NCBI GenBank assembly: GCA_950022695.1
Contig: CATLLN010000002.1
Coordinates: 186,001 to 250,000, forward strand
Direction of reading: 5' to 3'
Source of the DNA: an uncultured bacterium
GTDB lineage: Bacteria > Cyanobacteriota > Vampirovibrionia > Gastranaerophilales > Gastranaerophilaceae
Length of the DNA stretch: 64,000 nt
The translations under genes and the position numbers were made by a program. Of the stretch, positions 49,091 through 57,915 are shown in pieces. Position 1 is the first letter of the stretch, and each line of letters begins with the position of its first letter. The notes beneath the pieces were generated by a model, which was given only the letters and a program-made list of their open reading frames with translations, did not search any database and was not told the DNA's origin.

Positions 49091-51038
49091 ATTCAGGTTC
49101 TTTTAAAATCTTTTCATACTTATCAAGCTTATCTAAAATATTTTGAACATGCTCATCATTTGATTCTGAAATACAATCATCAGGAATTCCATTTTTATGA
49201 GCAGCTTTAATTGTATCCATATCTGCTTTTGCCTGAACCGCTATTTTTAAAATTTCAGGCATATTCAATGCTGTCGGGTTTTCACTTGACAGGTTTTTAT
49301 AATAAGAATCCTCATAATCCTTATTCAGTCTAAGTTTCCAGTTTATATCATTTTCTTCACCGGCGACATTATAAGTCTTGTTTATTCCAAAAAAGTCAGC
49401 AAATGAAATCTGAATTTTCTTGCAAGTCAAAAACAATTCTGCGAATTTTGCTTTTACTCTTAAGGAATCATTATTATCAATTTCGCGACAAAAACTATCT
49501 CTATACTGTGATCTTTTCGGATTCTGATTTAAAAACCCCGCAAGGTAAAAAATATTCCACGCATCATGATTTCTTACCCAGTCTTTTTTTATCATTTGAT
49601 TTACAGGACTTGAATCGTGCGAACCTATTAGTCCCCAATCATCTGCATCTTGAGAGTTTTCAGCTCTCATATATTCAAGCTGAGTTATCCCCGGAAGATG
49701 ATTTTTATTGTGATAAATATGATTAAATACAGGAGTTTCAGTTACTAAATCCTCCCAAACCGGATAATTTTTATCAATACCATGCTCTTCTAGAGAAGGT
49801 ATAATAATTTCATTTAAAACTTTTTTAAAGTTACCGTCAGGATCTATTTCAGGCAGATTTGAAATATTATTTCCTTTAAATTTACTTACATCAAGTTTTT
49901 CATCATTGTAAACAACTGAATTCTTATCATAAATATATGGGTCAACTAATCCTAAAGCATGGTCAATTCTGACATTATCAAAATTATCCAAAGCATAATT
50001 AAGTTTTTGTTTCAAGAATATTCCTGCAGGACCAAGGTTTCCCTCAGAATCGAATAATTTTTTAGGATCAAGTACAGGAAGTTTCCATAATTGAGGTCCG
50101 AATTTTCCTCCATACGGACACCCCATTTCGTAATCTTTCAGGAATATATCTTGATTTGCCCACTCATCAGATTTTGAAACACCTACAAGAAAATCACTTA
50201 TATATTTGAAACCTAATTCTTTTCTTAATTTTGTATTTTCTTTTATTTGTTTATCAAGAAGGAATTGACCAAATAAGTAACTATCATAGTCTTCATTTTC
50301 TCTGGCTACAATCTTTTTGTAACGTTCAATAGCACTTTTGTCATTTGCTTTTATGGAAACAATAAGATTTTTATCTTCATCTTTCCATTTAGTAAAATCA
50401 TCTGTGCCATAAGTATCTGCAAGAATTCTAAACACAGCTTCATTCGAAGCAACATTTTTATTTTGAAGTTTGTACTGCTTAAATTCATTACGCAACGCAA
50501 TTGCTGCAGGTTCTCGATTTATTAAGCTTTTGTGATAGTTTTTATAAGCAAGCCTTATCAAGTATTTATAATTTGCAAAGGCTTCAGGAAAATCTGAGTA
50601 CGCATAATTTTCGCCATTTTTCGAAGGTTTATTTAAAATATAATTAACAACATCTTTAGATAAAATATTTGAGTATTTATCTGTTGTAAGCTCAGTAAAA
50701 TCTAAAAACAGATAGTTTCTTGTAGATACTGTAGACTTATAAGGCGAAACATCCAGAGTATTACGAATTACACCAACCGGACCAAGCTGATTTGAATTAA
50801 AACCATGAAGAATTTCAAACGGAATTAATTGAGCCGCAGCTTTACCGTATGGAGAACCTACACCAATATCACGAGAAGCCTCAGGATAACACGTACCGTG
50901 AATAATCATTGCAACATCCTGAGTACCCAGATAATCAAATGCCGGTTTAAGTGCATTTTGTCTGTAATCTATTTTCTCTTCAGGAGTTAATCTTCTTTGA
51001 AAAGACAATAAATTTGTACTAATATTTTTTACAAACAT
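49089..51038 (-). CDS. GH77-like 4-alpha-glucanotransferase
   Basis: The 649-aa protein resembles amylomaltase (MalQ). GVGSPYGKAAAQLIPFEIL corresponds to the substrate-loop region, NVRIDHALGLVDPYIYD (about 350) carries the likely nucleophile Asp, and WEDLVTETP stands where GH77 has the acid/base GEDLG-type motif. LIGSHDSSPV matches the third catalytic HD. The family moves alpha-1,4-glucan segments in maltodextrin or glycogen metabolism. The motifs deviate from MalQ, so substrate range is open. The N-terminus NISTNLLSFQRRL is unusual. The ATG lacks a clear SD. Confidence 0.75.
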   Translation of the reverse strand: MFVKNISTNLLSFQRRLTPEEKIDYRQNALKPAFDYLGTQDVAMIIHGTCYPEASRDIGVGSPYGKAAAQLIPFEILHGFNSNQLGPVGVIRNTLDVSPYKSTVSTRNYLFLDFTELTTDKYSNILSKDVVNYILNKPSKNGENYAYSDFPEAFANYKYLIRLAYKNYHKSLINREPAAIALRNEFKQYKLQNKNVASNEAVFRILADTYGTDDFTKWKDEDKNLIVSIKANDKSAIERYKKIVARENEDYDSYLFGQFLLDKQIKENTKLRKELGFKYISDFLVGVSKSDEWANQDIFLKDYEMGCPYGGKFGPQLWKLPVLDPKKLFDSEGNLGPAGIFLKQKLNYALDNFDNVRIDHALGLVDPYIYDKNSVVYNDEKLDVSKFKGNNISNLPEIDPDGNFKKVLNEIIIPSLEEHGIDKNYPVWEDLVTETPVFNHIYHNKNHLPGITQLEYMRAENSQDADDWGLIGSHDSSPVNQMIKKDWVRNHDAWNIFYLAGFLNQNPKRSQYRDSFCREIDNNDSLRVKAKFAELFLTCKKIQISFADFFGINKTYNVAGEENDINWKLRLNKDYEDSYYKNLSSENPTALNMPEILKIAVQAKADMDTIKAAHKNGIPDDCISESNDEHVQNILDKLDKYEKILKEPE

Positions 51039-51178
51039 TTTTTACAATCCCTAATACATTAAAATTAATTTTATTATAAAACAATAAAATTTCTCTTTTA
51101 TTTTTATTACATATTTACATTATTTGAAATTTTAAGTAAAATAATTTATAGTGTTTATTGTGGAATTGGGGTAAAAAT

Positions 51179-52861
51179 ATGAAATATGAAAATGTGTTTA
51201 CTTTATTGGAAGAAATTACTATCCAATATGGTGAAAAAGTTTCTTTGGGAATGAAATCAAAATGGGGATGGAATGAGTTTACTTATAAGGGATTAGGTCT
51301 TTTATCAAGACGACTTGCAAGTTATATTATCAATGATTTACAAGTAGAAAAAGGAGAAAAACTTGCAATTCTATCAGAATCCAAACCGGAATACGGAGCA
51401 TGTGTTTTTGGCTCAGTTTTAGCAGGATTAACAACTGTTCCGCTGGATAATAAATTAACAATATATGAACTTGACTCTATTCTTTCAAACTGTCAGCCTG
51501 CAATATTATTATGTTCAAGTGCTAATATAGAAAGAGCAAAAGAACTTCAATCCAGAATTTCTTCCATCAAACACATCATACTTATGGATCCTTCAGTTTA
51601 TGAAGACATAAAAATTCCAAGCCTTTTCTCTATTCCTGAAACTTATAACGCTAAATGGCGACGCAGACCATTAAGTTCTACAGCATTTATTATATATACA
51701 TCAGGAACAACCGGTAACCCTAAAGGCGTTGAAATCACATTTAAAAACATGCTTTCACAGATGCATGATCTTAAAATCGCTTTAAGAGAAATTTTACCAT
51801 TGAACGAAGATATGAGAATGCTTTCAATCCTGCCGATGAATCATTTATTTGAGCTTACTGTAGGATTTTTCATATTCCTTCATCACGGTTATTCTATTTA
51901 TTACACCCAAAGCCTTAAACCTAAGGATATTTTAGAGGTTATGACCGAAAAGAAAATTAAATTTATGATTACAGTTCCTGCATTTTTAAAACTTCTAAAA
52001 TCTTCTATCGAAGCAGAAATCAGTAAAAAACCTGCAATTATTAAATCCATTTTTAATTTCAATTTAAAAATAGCAAAAATTTTACCTGTTAGTATGAAAA
52101 AGAAATTATTCAAACCGGTACATGATAAATTTGGCGGGGAATTTTTTGGCTGCATAGCCGGCGGAGCTCCTCTTGATCCTTCAGTTGGAGATTTCTTTGA
52201 AAGCATAGGAATAAGAGTATTCCAAGGATACGGCTTATCTGAAGCAAGTCCTGTTGTTGCTGTTAATCGCGGTAAATACCAGGATATAAAATCTGTTGGT
52301 CCTGTATTAAACTCTTTTGAAACAAGAATTGATGAAACAACTGAGGAATTACTTTTGCGCGGACCATCAGTTATGAAAGGCTACTACAGTCGCGAAGACT
52401 TAACTCAGGAAGTAATTGATTCCGAAGGTTGGCTACATACCGGAGATATTGCAAGAATTGATGAACATGGATTAATTTTTATTACAGGCAGAATTAAAAA
52501 CATGATTGTTCTATCCGGCGGGAAAAAAGTATTTCCGGAAGAAATTGAATCTGTTCTTGAGCAAAGTACAAATTTTGCAGAAGTTTGTGTGTGCGGAATA
52601 AAAAAATCATTTGGAGAAAAAGACGGCTGTGAAGAGATTGCGGCAATAATTGTTCCAACAAAAGAGTATTCCGAAAATTTCAGCAGTTTTGAAAACCTTG
52701 AAGATGCAATAAAAAATGAAGTTAAGTTCCTTTCAAACCGTCTTGCGCCGTACAAAAGACCAATAAATATAATAGTACGCACTGAGAATCTACCGAGAAC
52801 AACAACACGTAAACTAAAAAGAAATGAAATAAAAAAAATATTATGTGATTGTGTCAAATAA
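51179..52861 (+). CDS. AMP-dependent acyl-CoA synthetase / ligase
   Basis: The 560-aa ANL-superfamily enzyme activates a fatty or other carboxylic acid as an acyl-AMP. Motifs: FIIYTSGTTGNPKGVEITFKN (P-loop, about 174), GYGLSEASPVVAVN (adenylate motif), GWLHTGDIARIDEHG and the C-terminal hinge with GRIKNMIVLSGGKK. A LPRTTTRKLKR Lys near the end is the usual catalytic lysine. It resembles long-chain acyl-CoA ligases. ATG 51179 follows TTGGGGT; an upstream TTG is less likely. Confidence 0.88.
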   Translation: MKYENVFTLLEEITIQYGEKVSLGMKSKWGWNEFTYKGLGLLSRRLASYIINDLQVEKGEKLAILSESKPEYGACVFGSVLAGLTTVPLDNKLTIYELDSILSNCQPAILLCSSANIERAKELQSRISSIKHIILMDPSVYEDIKIPSLFSIPETYNAKWRRRPLSSTAFIIYTSGTTGNPKGVEITFKNMLSQMHDLKIALREILPLNEDMRMLSILPMNHLFELTVGFFIFLHHGYSIYYTQSLKPKDILEVMTEKKIKFMITVPAFLKLLKSSIEAEISKKPAIIKSIFNFNLKIAKILPVSMKKKLFKPVHDKFGGEFFGCIAGGAPLDPSVGDFFESIGIRVFQGYGLSEASPVVAVNRGKYQDIKSVGPVLNSFETRIDETTEELLLRGPSVMKGYYSREDLTQEVIDSEGWLHTGDIARIDEHGLIFITGRIKNMIVLSGGKKVFPEEIESVLEQSTNFAEVCVCGIKKSFGEKDGCEEIAAIIVPTKEYSENFSSFENLEDAIKNEVKFLSNRLAPYKRPINIIVRTENLPRTTTRKLKRNEIKKILCDCVK

Positions 52862-52905
52862 TATTTTTGAGATACAATAAAAATATGAGTAAATAGTAAG
52901 TGGTG

Positions 52906-53030
52906 TAGCCATTGGTAACACTATTTACCCCCGGGATGTAGCAAGGACTCCACTTTTTCGATTAAATATCGAAAAAGAAGGAGGGAGCAGGTAGCGTCGC
53001 TACCAAGCTAGCCCAACAAATAACAACTAT
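52906..53030 (+). other. tRNA-like fragments and direct repeat upstream of tRNA-Pro
   Basis: GTGTAGCCATTGGTAACAC at about 52902-52920 looks like the acceptor/D-arm start of a tRNA, and CGGGATGTAGC at 52932-52942 repeats the first 11 bases of tRNA-Pro. CTAT(AT)TTACC..CGGGATGTAGC occurs twice, about 107 bases apart. Between them lie hairpins CTTTTTCGAT/ATCGAAAAAG and GGTAGC/GCTACC. This may be a decayed tRNA copy or an old insertion at the tRNA 5' end. Confidence 0.4.
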
Positions 53031-53039
53031 ATTTACCTT

Positions 53040-53113
53040 CGGGATGTAGCGCAGCTTGGTAGCGCACTTCGTTCGGGACGAAGGGGCCGCAGGTTCAAAT
53101 CCTGTCATCCCGA
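53040..53113 (+). tRNA. tRNA-Pro(CGG)
   Basis: A 74-base cloverleaf: acceptor CGGGATG/CATCCCG, D-arm with AGCTTGGTAGC, anticodon stem CTTCG/CGAAG with loop TTCGGGA (anticodon CGG, reading CCG), and T-arm GCAGGTTCAAATCCTGT. The discriminator is A and no CCA is encoded. A terminator follows directly. Confidence 0.93.
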
Positions 53114-53154
53114 TACTAAAAAAGAGCTAGAATTTATACTAGCTCTTTTTTAGT
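53114..53154. terminator. Bidirectional terminator after tRNA-Pro
   Basis: ACTAAAAAAGAGCTAG-(8 nt)-CTAGCTCTTTTTTAGT. The stop codon of the opposing 432-aa gene is inside the stem. Confidence 0.92.
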
Positions 53155-54437
53155 ATCTTCAAAATCTTTTTCGAATGCAAAATTTCGCACTCTCTACGAT
53201 TATTATTCGTATATTCCTTTTCGCATGTTTTTCTACTCCGTTCTATACGATTCTTACCGACAACAAATACATAATCTTCTGATTCAACACACTCATAAAA
53301 CTTATAATATTTACTAATCTTTTCACAAATACTTTCACATCTTCCATCATTGAGTTTAAATCCCAGAACCATAAGATTTTTACCAAACATTGAAACATTA
53401 TCCAGAAATACATCTTCATCAACATTAGAAAAATCATTTAAATCCGTTATAACAACAGCATCGGATTCAAACCTTTCATGCGCAAAACTATCATACAATG
53501 CACGATAATGATATTCTTCCGGAATCTCATCATCCTGAATCATTGGATACAATACCGCAGTCGAAATATTGGATTTTCCTGACTTATAAATATAATTATA
53601 AAACTCATCACAAAGCTCATAGTCTTCCAAATATACAAATTTTCGACAATTATTTTTCGAAAAACAAGCATATAATTCAGCATTTCTACCGGTAATAAAA
53701 GCATTATGGACGGAATTTTGTGCCAAAATTCCGTCCAGGGTATATACCCTGGCTAAGTTTTCATATGTTGATTCATAAATTTTTCGGACGTATTTCTTGT
53801 TATAAGATTGAAAAATATTCTTCAATAAAACATATGACTGTTTATAAAAACCTGACATATATAATAACTTACAGGCTAAAGATTTCAATTCTAAAACAGC
53901 AAAACTGTATACAGGAATCATTTTTGAAAGCGCAGAAGTTTTAATACAGTTCAGGTAATAGTGTTTAAGGTATTTTCTTTGAATAATTTTAGATAATTCA
54001 AAAGCACTAAAACATATTTTGAAACACCCGCGAACCTGTGTTTTTACATTTTTCGGGGTCATTTCAAACGCCCCAAAATCATATAAAATCCATTTCCCGT
54101 TATGATATGTATAATTATGCGGCAATAAATCGAATGAATAAACCCCGCAATCAGCCATTTTTATTGCAGTATTAAGAGCAATTTCAGTTACATCATATGC
54201 CATGGATTCTGTGTATTCTCCGGAATGAATAATCGGAGAAATAAATTCGTGTTCCAAAAGATTTTCTTCTTCTGAATAAACTTTTGTTCCTACAACTCCT
54301 TCACCTAATTTATTTTGACACACCGCAATTATTTTTTTTGCATCATCAATATTATCAACATAGCGAAAAACTCTGTTTCCACATATTTTAACTTTATTTG
54401 AACCTGCAATTATTTTTTCTTTTTCTTCTAAGACCAT
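53139..54437 (-). CDS. Kinase-like plus methyltransferase-like hypothetical protein
   Basis: The 432-aa protein has two visible parts. The N-terminal 180 residues resemble a small-molecule or protein-kinase-like fold with YSFDLLPHNYTYHNGKWILYD (Asp..Asn catalytic loop and a DFG-like Asp). The C-terminal half resembles a class I methyltransferase lacking a clear SAM-binding glycine loop, ending with VVITDLND. Similar kinase/methyltransferase fusions are seen beside polysaccharide or secondary-metabolite genes. The exact role is unknown. ATG 54437 is chosen over an upstream TTG; TGCTATATAAT ends 9 bases before it and no SD exists. An AT-rich, Cys/Lys-rich composition is notable. Confidence 0.45.
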   Translation of the reverse strand: MVLEEKEKIIAGSNKVKICGNRVFRYVDNIDDAKKIIAVCQNKLGEGVVGTKVYSEEENLLEHEFISPIIHSGEYTESMAYDVTEIALNTAIKMADCGVYSFDLLPHNYTYHNGKWILYDFGAFEMTPKNVKTQVRGCFKICFSAFELSKIIQRKYLKHYYLNCIKTSALSKMIPVYSFAVLELKSLACKLLYMSGFYKQSYVLLKNIFQSYNKKYVRKIYESTYENLARVYTLDGILAQNSVHNAFITGRNAELYACFSKNNCRKFVYLEDYELCDEFYNYIYKSGKSNISTAVLYPMIQDDEIPEEYHYRALYDSFAHERFESDAVVITDLNDFSNVDEDVFLDNVSMFGKNLMVLGFKLNDGRCESICEKISKYYKFYECVESEDYVFVVGKNRIERSRKTCEKEYTNNNRRECEILHSKKILKILKKS

Positions 54438-54446
54438 AACACAATT

Positions 54447-54480
54447 ATTATATAGCAAACAGTATTATTCATGCTAAAAT
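54447..54480. promoter_or_regulatory. Overlapping divergent promoters
   Basis: ATTATA (TATAAT on minus, 54452-54447) and TGCTAAAAT (plus, to 54480) drive two divergent genes whose start codons are 52 bases apart. Each -10 ends 9 bases before its ATG, so leaders are only a few bases long. Confidence 0.5.
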
Positions 54481-54489
54481 AATTTTAAG

Positions 54490-55779
54490 ATGAAAAAAGT
54501 TGCACTGACATTTTTAAGTATATTACTTATTCAGTCTGTATCTTTAGGGATAGAAGATGTAAAAAAAGTTTATCTTCAAGAAGCGATTACCACAGCTGTT
54601 GAAAATAACATTGATCTTCAAGCCGCAAAACTTGAAATAAATATTGCAAAAAATAATATCAAAGCTGCAAACAGACTTCAAAATCCTTCACTTGAAGCTT
54701 TTTATTTTGTTGGTGCATCAGGCTGGAGTGAACCCCGACAACTTGGCATAAGCCAAACAGTAGAAGTTGCAAAGCGCCATGCCAGAAAAAATCTTGCGAA
54801 ATCAAGCTATAAACTTGTTGAAAAAAATGTTAACTATACTAAATTTGACTTAAAAATGGATGTAAGAGAAGCATACATAAATCTTGTTGCAACAAAATCC
54901 GTTTTAGAAACCCTAAAACAGCAAAAAACTCTTCAGGAAGAACTTTTACAAATAGCACGTCAAAGAGTTAAGGCAGGAAATGTTCCTGAAATTGATGTAA
55001 TTCAAGCTGAAATTGCATTAAATCAAATGATTACTCAGGTAAACAGCGCGGCCGCAAACGTTAAAAGTTCCCTATCAGATTTTAATAAAATAATAAACAA
55101 CCCACAAAATATTATTTATGACAGTATGGATAACATTTTTTCAGAAGAAAATAACTTTGATGAAATGCTTACACCACTGCCAACAAAAGACTTTCCACAA
55201 ATTTCACAAATAATGCAAAAAGCTTTAGAAAATAGATATGACATTCAAATCGCAAAACAAGAAGTTGATGTTGCAGAAAAAAACTTAACAGTAATCGCAC
55301 GTCAAAAAATCCCTGATATTGCATTAAACAGCGGTTTTGCATACCAAAATGCAAACCACACCGAAGATGGCAGATTTAATGGCGGAGCATATATTGGTGC
55401 AAGCCTTGTAAATATTCCATTATTTTACAATTATTCACCGGAGATTCAAAATGCAGCGTTAAAACTTCAACAAGCAGAACTTAAATACGAATCTGCAAAA
55501 AATAAAGCCGAAAAAGATGTTACATCTGCATATGACAAATTCCTCATCGCAGCAGAAAATTTAAATTATTATGAATCAAAAATTCTGACAAGTTCAGAAG
55601 AACTAATTGAAATTTCAAAAAAAGCCTACGAAACCGGGAAATCAGATATTACCTCACTTATTGTTATGAAACAATCTTATAAATCAATAATTGTAGGTTA
55701 TACATACGCACTTGCAGAATATTACAACAGTTGGACAAATTTTCTGCGTGAAGTTAACGACGAAAATTTCACTTTATAA
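54490..55779 (+). CDS. TolC-family outer-membrane channel protein
   Basis: The 429-aa protein has a signal peptide (about 1-20) and the TolC/OEP duplicated helical pattern with long coiled-coil stretches. Repeated blocks are YLQEAITTAVENNIDLQAAKLEI and its second-half partner LENRYDIQIAKQEVDVAEKNL, plus RQRVKAGNVPEIDVIQAE. It forms a trimeric outer-membrane duct for efflux pumps or type I secretion. No pump genes are adjacent. SFTDE-like ends are absent. The start has no SD; the mRNA leader is predicted to be a few bases. Confidence 0.9.
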   Translation: MKKVALTFLSILLIQSVSLGIEDVKKVYLQEAITTAVENNIDLQAAKLEINIAKNNIKAANRLQNPSLEAFYFVGASGWSEPRQLGISQTVEVAKRHARKNLAKSSYKLVEKNVNYTKFDLKMDVREAYINLVATKSVLETLKQQKTLQEELLQIARQRVKAGNVPEIDVIQAEIALNQMITQVNSAAANVKSSLSDFNKIINNPQNIIYDSMDNIFSEENNFDEMLTPLPTKDFPQISQIMQKALENRYDIQIAKQEVDVAEKNLTVIARQKIPDIALNSGFAYQNANHTEDGRFNGGAYIGASLVNIPLFYNYSPEIQNAALKLQQAELKYESAKNKAEKDVTSAYDKFLIAAENLNYYESKILTSSEELIEISKKAYETGKSDITSLIVMKQSYKSIIVGYTYALAEYYNSWTNFLREVNDENFTL

Positions 55780-55808
55780 AAAAACGGGGAAAAATTCCCC
55801 GTTTTTTT
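55780..55808. terminator. Bidirectional terminator
   Basis: AAAAAACGGGGAA-AAA-TTCCCCGTTTTTTT, between the TolC-like gene and the ferritin-like gene. Confidence 0.93.
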
Positions 55809-55816
55809 ATTATGTA

Positions 55817-57112
55817 TTAGAACTCAAATTCTTGTTGTGTCATTATTTCATATTCTTCAACAGTAACTGTATTTGGAGCTTGAGCAATATCTTCTAATCC
55901 TCTTGCTAATAATTTTGGTTGTTGTTTTACAAGTTTAGGATCTGCAATAGCAATATCACGACCTTTTTGAACTGCAATTGTCGAAATTGTAGTTTCAGTC
56001 GGAGAACCTTCTGCATTAGACGTTTCCTGAATAGAGTAACTTGCCCAATCTTCAGGAAGCTCATCTATTGTAGTATAATCCTTATCTAAACCGATACGTT
56101 TATCAATTTCATTTTCTAAGATATTACGTACATATTCTTTTTGAGATTCAAAGTGGTTTGGAATAACAATTTTCTTACCGATAACTTCTTCAGGATCACG
56201 ACCTTCAAATTTGGTAAATAATCTTGCTGCTTCATGAAGATGACCTATTTCCATAGCAAGGAATTCTTCCCAAACAGGCTTCATCATTTCATCTACTTCA
56301 TCAGCATAGCAGGTATAATAGTTACAAACTTCTGTAAATTCATGAAGTAAAAGTTTTTCATATAATGATTCTGTTGGATCTGCAAGAGATTCATACATAT
56401 TTACGTGTTCTTCTTCTACGTCTTTAATTTCGGCATAAGTACATCTTAAGGTTTCGTTGCCATATTGCATACCGTGTTCTGCATAGTAATTGTGAGTTTG
56501 TTGTTCTGCAGCAACAAGTGTCATAATATTTACTTTTGTTTGCGGCTCAGCGGTTTCCTTATCATAAGGACGGCGAAGTCTTAATATATTACAGTTATGA
56601 TGGTTTTGAGTCGGACGGCTTAATATAACATCTGTTTGAGCCTGAATAATTTCATTAGGATTAATTCCGTGTTCCATATAAGCCCATTGACTGTATCTGT
56701 ATAAGTGATCAAAGTCCTCTAACAAACCGAAATTAAAAGTTTCTCTGACATATTCATCAGGTTCATTTTGTGCCATCCAAGCAGTTAAATCAACTGCAAC
56801 CTGTTCATAACCTAAGGTTGTTTCCAATACAGACTGATCTGCAGGTGACATCCAGTTAATTGTTGTCTGCTGCGAATCTTCAAACTTTTTGGTCATTGCC
56901 AAAAATTCTTTAGTTTCATCATCTGAACAAAATCTAGAAAAAGCATGTTTAAAATTCCAAGCTTCCACCTCGATACCGTTCATTAAAATTTGGCGTGTTC
57001 TGCTGTAACAATCTACATCATATTTATTAAATTTACGTTTTGCGATATCTTTCCATGTTCTTAACTGTTTATCCAAAGGAATCCCTTTTTCTTTTAACGG
57101 ATTAAATGACAT
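55817..57112 (-). CDS. Ferritin-like di-iron-type protein (431 aa)
   Basis: The protein is mostly helical, with repeated Glu/His motifs of the ferritin-like four-helix bundle: LLEDFDHLYRYSQ (about 129-141), VAAEQQTHNYYAE (about 200), EIKDVEEEHVNMYES, LLLHEFTEVCNYY and FLAMEIGHLHEAARLF. These give several ExxH pairs able to bind two irons. The C-terminal 100 residues are low-complexity and end in a Glu-rich tail. The reaction is unknown; iron oxidation or storage or a redox role is possible. No SD stands out except AAGGAGA before the ATG. Confidence 0.6.
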   Translation of the reverse strand: MSFNPLKEKGIPLDKQLRTWKDIAKRKFNKYDVDCYSRTRQILMNGIEVEAWNFKHAFSRFCSDDETKEFLAMTKKFEDSQQTTINWMSPADQSVLETTLGYEQVAVDLTAWMAQNEPDEYVRETFNFGLLEDFDHLYRYSQWAYMEHGINPNEIIQAQTDVILSRPTQNHHNCNILRLRRPYDKETAEPQTKVNIMTLVAAEQQTHNYYAEHGMQYGNETLRCTYAEIKDVEEEHVNMYESLADPTESLYEKLLLHEFTEVCNYYTCYADEVDEMMKPVWEEFLAMEIGHLHEAARLFTKFEGRDPEEVIGKKIVIPNHFESQKEYVRNILENEIDKRIGLDKDYTTIDELPEDWASYSIQETSNAEGSPTETTISTIAVQKGRDIAIADPKLVKQQPKLLARGLEDIAQAPNTVTVEEYEIMTQQEFEF

Positions 57113-57178
57113 AATATCTCCTTTCTTTGTACATTTAATTAATGTTCAAACAATAGGATTTTTAATCCGTAAAAATGG

Positions 57179-57871
57179 CTAAGCCTTTAACAAAAGTTCT
57201 TTTCTCCAGGTATACAAAAAATATACCGATAATATTAAATACACAGCCCACATTAAAATTGTCGCAAAACAATTTGAACCGTTTAAATACGCTTCTATCC
57301 ACATAAAAGTCGATAATCCGTTAACAAAAAACCATACATACCACTGTTCTATACAACGCTTTACAGTCAAAATCAATCCAACAACAGAACATACTGAAGT
57401 TACAGCATCAATTAATGGATTTTGGTCATTAAGTTTCCATAAAATAATACACATTATTGCTGAAAAAATTATACAAGCAGATAAATACATCCACCTTTGC
57501 TTATTTGAAAGTTTTGTTTTAACAATTTCTTGTGTGTCTTTTTTCAAGTGTTGCTTCCACTTAAATATCCCAAATATTTGCATCGGGAAATAATACAGCA
57601 AATACAATGCCAAATTCCCGAACAAATGATTTTTAAAGGAAATAAAGGCATAACATAAAGTTCCGCATAATCCGAAAAAGTAACAGGAAATTTTACCTTT
57701 CCCGGCTAGAATTGAATAACTTATTCCGCAAATCGCAGAAACAAGTGCGACTTTATTATCTTTCAAATAAATTGAAATTAAAATAATAGCTAAAATACCT
57801 AAAGGGAACAAAATCCTTTCAACCCTTCCCCAGCCTTCTAACTCTTTTTTAATAAATTCACTAATACCCAT
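57179..57871 (-). CDS. pnuC: PnuC-family vitamin transporter (nicotinamide riboside type)
   Basis: The 230-aa membrane protein has about seven hydrophobic segments. FGIFKWKQH and DAVTSVCSVVGLILTVKRCIEQWYVW with FVNGLSTFMWIEAY match the PnuC family, which takes up nicotinamide riboside (others carry thiamine or riboflavin). Substrate type is not certain. There is no SD: TGCTAGAAT ends 7 bases before the ATG (57879-57884). Confidence 0.85.
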   Translation of the reverse strand: MGISEFIKKELEGWGRVERILFPLGILAIILISIYLKDNKVALVSAICGISYSILAGKGKISCYFFGLCGTLCYAFISFKNHLFGNLALYLLYYFPMQIFGIFKWKQHLKKDTQEIVKTKLSNKQRWMYLSACIIFSAIMCIILWKLNDQNPLIDAVTSVCSVVGLILTVKRCIEQWYVWFFVNGLSTFMWIEAYLNGSNCFATILMWAVYLILSVYFLYTWRKELLLKA

Positions 57872-57915
57872 TAAAGTTATTCTAGCATAAAACTTTTATG
57901 TATAATAGAGAAGTA

